From contig NZ_CP033204.1 of the NCBI RefSeq assembly GCF_022701295.1, forward strand, positions 1,364,001-1,428,000: 64,000 nt of DNA, in the 5' to 3' direction. Below are positions 61,599 through 64,000 of this stretch, one piece after another. This stretch comes from Sphingopyxis sp. YF1. GTDB lineage: Bacteria > Pseudomonadota > Alphaproteobacteria > Sphingomonadales > Sphingomonadaceae. The notes under the pieces were generated by a model, which was not told where the DNA came from, searched no databases, and saw only the letters and a program-made list of their open reading frames with translations. The translations under genes and the position numbers were made by a program. Numbering within the stretch: the first letter of the stretch is position 1; every line of letters begins with the position of its first letter.

Positions 61599-63014
61599 AT
61601 GATCCGGAGCATGAAGGGCGGCCTGCTGGCCGCGGCATCGCTGGCGGTTGCCGGTTGTTCGGCGAACGGTGGTGACGTCCGGTCGGCGAGCGATACGCCC
61701 GCCGCCGAGAAGGCCGAAAAGCCGGTCAAGTTCGACAAGAACCCCTATCCGTCGACGTACAAGCCCTATGCGGGGCGGCCGACCGCGGTGCGCGGGGTCA
61801 CCGTCTTCGACGGCGAGGGCGGACGGATCGACAATGGCACGGTGCTGTTTGCGGATGGCAAGGTCGAGGGGGTTGGCGGCGCCGACCTCGCGATCCCCGC
61901 GGGCTATGACGTGATCGACGGCGCGGGCAAGTTCGTCACCCCCGGGATCATCGATATTCACAGCCATCTGGGCGACTATCCCAGCCCGAGCGTCGATGCG
62001 CATTCGGACGGCAATGAAGCGACCGCGCCGACCACCCCGGAGGTCTGGTCCGAGCACAGCGTCTGGCCGCAGGACCCCGGGTTCAGCCGCGCGCTCGCGA
62101 ACGGCGGCGTGACGTCGCTCCAGATCCTGCCGGGCAGCGCCAACCTGATGGGCGGACGCTCGATCACGCTCAAGAATGTCCCGTCGCGCACGGTGCAGGG
62201 GATGAAATTCCCCGGCGCGCCCTATGGGCTGAAAATGGCGTGCGGCGAGAATCCGAAGCGCGTCTATGGCGGCAAGGGCCGCGCGCCCTCGACCCGCATG
62301 GGCAATTTTGCGGTCAACCGCCAGACCTGGGCGAAGGCGGCGGCGTACAAGAAGAAGATGGACGACGGCAAGGCGGTCGACCGCGACCTCGCGATGGAGA
62401 CGCTCGCGGGGGTTCTGGCGGGCGAAATCCTTGTCCACAACCATTGCTACCGCGCCGACGAGATGGCGCTGGTGGTCGATATGTCGAAGGAATTCGGCTA
62501 CAAGGTCTCGACCTTTCACCATGCGGTCGAAGCTTACAAGATCGCCGATATCCTCGCGAAGGAGAATATCTGCTCGGCGATGTGGGCCGACTGGTGGGGC
62601 TTCAAGATGGAAGCCTATGACAGCGTGAACGAGAATATCCCGCTCGTCTACAAGGCCGGCGCGTGCACGATCGTCCATTCGGACGACGCCAACCAGATCC
62701 AGCGGCTGAACCAGGAGGCCGCGAAGGCGCGCGCTGCGGGGCGCCGCATCGGCATCGAGGTCAGCGACGAACAGGCGTGGACCTGGCTGTCGCTCAACCC
62801 GGCGAAGGCGCTGGGCATCGGCGACAAGACGGGCAGCCTGAAGCCCGGCAAGATGGCCGACGTGGTGCTGTGGAACGGCAATCCGTTCAGCGCCTATTCG
62901 CGGCCCGAGAAAGTGTGGATCGACGGCGCGATGCTGTACGACGCGATGGACCCCAAGCGGCGGCCGGTGAGCGATTTCGAATTGGGCCAGCCGGGTGAAG
63001 GGGATGTGAAATGA
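61599..63014 (+). CDS. Secreted amidohydrolase (lipoprotein)
   Basis: The 471-residue metal-dependent amidohydrolase has a lipobox-like LAVAGC near residue 20 and the metal motif GIIDIHSHLGDY. LVHNHCYRADEMAL and FHHAVEAYK hold later His ligands, and VHSDDANQIQRLNQEAA holds the Asp. TGSLKPGKMADVVLWNGNPF is the usual end. The substrate is unknown; a peptide or dipeptide is likely because it is co-transcribed with a peptide transporter and followed, with a 4-bp overlap, by a second amidohydrolase gene. Confidence 0.92.
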   Translation: MIRSMKGGLLAAASLAVAGCSANGGDVRSASDTPAAEKAEKPVKFDKNPYPSTYKPYAGRPTAVRGVTVFDGEGGRIDNGTVLFADGKVEGVGGADLAIPAGYDVIDGAGKFVTPGIIDIHSHLGDYPSPSVDAHSDGNEATAPTTPEVWSEHSVWPQDPGFSRALANGGVTSLQILPGSANLMGGRSITLKNVPSRTVQGMKFPGAPYGLKMACGENPKRVYGGKGRAPSTRMGNFAVNRQTWAKAAAYKKKMDDGKAVDRDLAMETLAGVLAGEILVHNHCYRADEMALVVDMSKEFGYKVSTFHHAVEAYKIADILAKENICSAMWADWWGFKMEAYDSVNENIPLVYKAGACTIVHSDDANQIQRLNQEAAKARAAGRRIGIEVSDEQAWTWLSLNPAKALGIGDKTGSLKPGKMADVVLWNGNPFSAYSRPEKVWIDGAMLYDAMDPKRRPVSDFELGQPGEGDVK

Positions 63015-64000
63015 TGCGCGCGCTCCTCCTTTCCGCCGCCGCGCTGATCACGGTTCCTGCCGCGGCGCAGGACGTCGCGATCACCAACGCGAAGCTCGTC
63101 ATCGGCGACGGCAGCGCGCCGATCGAAGGCGGCACCGTCGTCGTGCGCGGCGGCAAGGTCGTCGCGGCGGGCGCCGGGGTCGCGGTGCCCGCGGGGGTCG
63201 AACGCGTCGACGCTGAAGGCCGCTGGGTCACGCCGGGGATCGTCGCGGCGTTCAGCCGCGTCGGGCTGACCGAGGTCGATGCCGTGAACGGCACCAACGA
63301 CCGTTCGGCGACGCGCTCGCGCTTTTCGGCGGGGCTCGACATCGCGCCCGCGCTCAACCCGATGGGCTCGCCCGTCGCGGTCAACCGCGCCGCGGGCGTC
63401 ACGCGCGCGATCGTCGCGCCGGGGGCGAGCGGCAGCCTGTTCGCCGGGCAGGGCGCAGTGGTCGACCTGGCCGACGACCATGACATGGTGACGCGCCCGC
63501 GCGCGTTGCAGTTCGTCGCCTTCGGCGAGGACGGATCGGCGAAGGCGGGGGGCAGCCGTGCGGCGACCTTCCTGCTGTTCCGCGAACAATTGCTCGCCGC
63601 GCGCAGCTATGCCCGCAACCCCGCGACGCTTGCCGAATGGGGCAGCGACGCGCTGATCCAGCGCGCCGATGCCGAGGCGCTGGTGCGCGTGATCGACGGC
63701 ACGACGCCGCTGTTCGTGCGCGTCGACCGCGCCGCCGACATCCTCAACGTCATCAAGCTGCGGCAGGAGTTTCCGGCACTGAAGCTGGTGCTCGTCGGCG
63801 CGACCGAGGGCTGGATGGTCGCGCAGGACATCGCCGCGGCGCGCGTGCCCGTGCTGGTGTCGCCGCTGACCGATCTGCCGTCGAGCTTCGAACAGCTCGG
63901 CGCGACGCAGTCGAATGCCGGACGGCTCGCCGCGGCCGGGGTACCGGTGTCGGTCGGGGTGTTCGACGACGACGATGCGCACAAGATGGGCTATGTCACG
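63011..64000 (+). CDS. Amidohydrolase-like protein without HxH motif, 3'-truncated by the window
   Basis: The first 330 codons of a secreted amidohydrolase-family protein; the frame is open at the window end. The signal peptide is MMRALLLSAAALITVPAAAQ, then the beta-sandwich VAITNAKLVIGDGSAPIEGGTVVVRGGKVVAAG. At the metal site, where the family has PGxIDxHxH, it reads TPGIVAAFSRVGLTEV, so the two His ligands are absent. It starts by ATGA overlap with the upstream amidohydrolase, suggesting the two products form a complex, with this one non-catalytic. ATG 63014 is an alternative start. Confidence 0.85.
   Translation, partial: MMRALLLSAAALITVPAAAQDVAITNAKLVIGDGSAPIEGGTVVVRGGKVVAAGAGVAVPAGVERVDAEGRWVTPGIVAAFSRVGLTEVDAVNGTNDRSATRSRFSAGLDIAPALNPMGSPVAVNRAAGVTRAIVAPGASGSLFAGQGAVVDLADDHDMVTRPRALQFVAFGEDGSAKAGGSRAATFLLFREQLLAARSYARNPATLAEWGSDALIQRADAEALVRVIDGTTPLFVRVDRAADILNVIKLRQEFPALKLVLVGATEGWMVAQDIAAARVPVLVSPLTDLPSSFEQLGATQSNAGRLAAAGVPVSVGVFDDDDAHKMGYVT

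Noticed and set aside
59952..62678. 908-codon minus-strand frame opposite the peptide transporter and amidohydrolase
   Set aside because: Shadow of two certain genes; composition is Asp/Arg/Gln-rich without motifs.

Overview
The window is GC-rich alphaproteobacterial DNA, most likely from a sphingomonad (Sphingopyxis or Sphingomonas type). The basis for this is a UrcA-family protein, GTTC-N7-GTTC LexA and GGAAC-N16-CGTT EcfG-type promoter motifs, many TonB-dependent, peptidase and amidohydrolase genes, and dispersed palindromic repeats of the kind common in Sphingomonadaceae. The genus is inferred, not shown.

Left edge (1-1546): an AT-rich island carrying the 3' part of a retron. It holds an Eco1/St85-type effector, cut by the window edge, overlapped by a retron reverse transcriptase. 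The msr-msd RNA should lie upstream, outside the window. To its right is a junction of decayed sequence (a relict monooxygenase gene plus several palindromic repeats, 1547-2125).

2443-13387: a small membrane protein; uvrA with a LexA box at its start; an M13 peptidase convergent with a BCCT transporter, sharing a 47-nt palindrome; a small secreted coiled-coil protein behind an EcfG-type stress promoter; a TM-anchored hypothetical; UrcA; and a LytS/LytTR two-component pair.

13496-25837: a MATE pump with valS (which carries an in-frame palindromic repeat); an S9 peptidase; an HPP protein; a ypfJ - amidohydrolase - secreted hypothetical operon; and a patatin next to 3-hydroxybutyrate dehydrogenase, suggesting polyhydroxybutyrate turnover.

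26082-42849: a DUF4893 lipoprotein; an M20 amidohydrolase; a beta-lactamase-fold hydrolase; a membrane-tethered LuxR-type regulator; an alpha/beta hydrolase; a crotonase; a DUF465 protein; a TerC-family protein; a mini WYL protein; an FAD amine oxidase; a TonB-like protein; isocitrate lyase divergent from its likely ScfR/RamB-type regulator; a TPR protein; and a CzcN/ICMT-like methyltransferase behind what reads as a MerR-family (CadR/PbrR-type) metal promoter.

43384-59840: a TonB-dependent receptor and an OmpR/EnvZ-type pair diverging around a Fur box; a DUF885 protein, an AraC regulator and manC on the minus strand; then, on the plus strand, a polyprenyl glycosylphosphotransferase followed by prsK, prsR and prsT, the regulatory and TPR part of an XrtA/PEP-CTERM exopolysaccharide system whose exosortase is not in this window; a GntR regulator; and a nitroreductase with a second Fur-like palindrome.

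60012-64000: a POT peptide transporter and two tandem amidohydrolases, the second lacking the usual HxH metal motif and cut by the window end. With the M13, S9, M20 and DUF885 enzymes this suggests a peptide-scavenging lifestyle. No tRNA, rRNA, CRISPR array, integrase or transposase was recognised.
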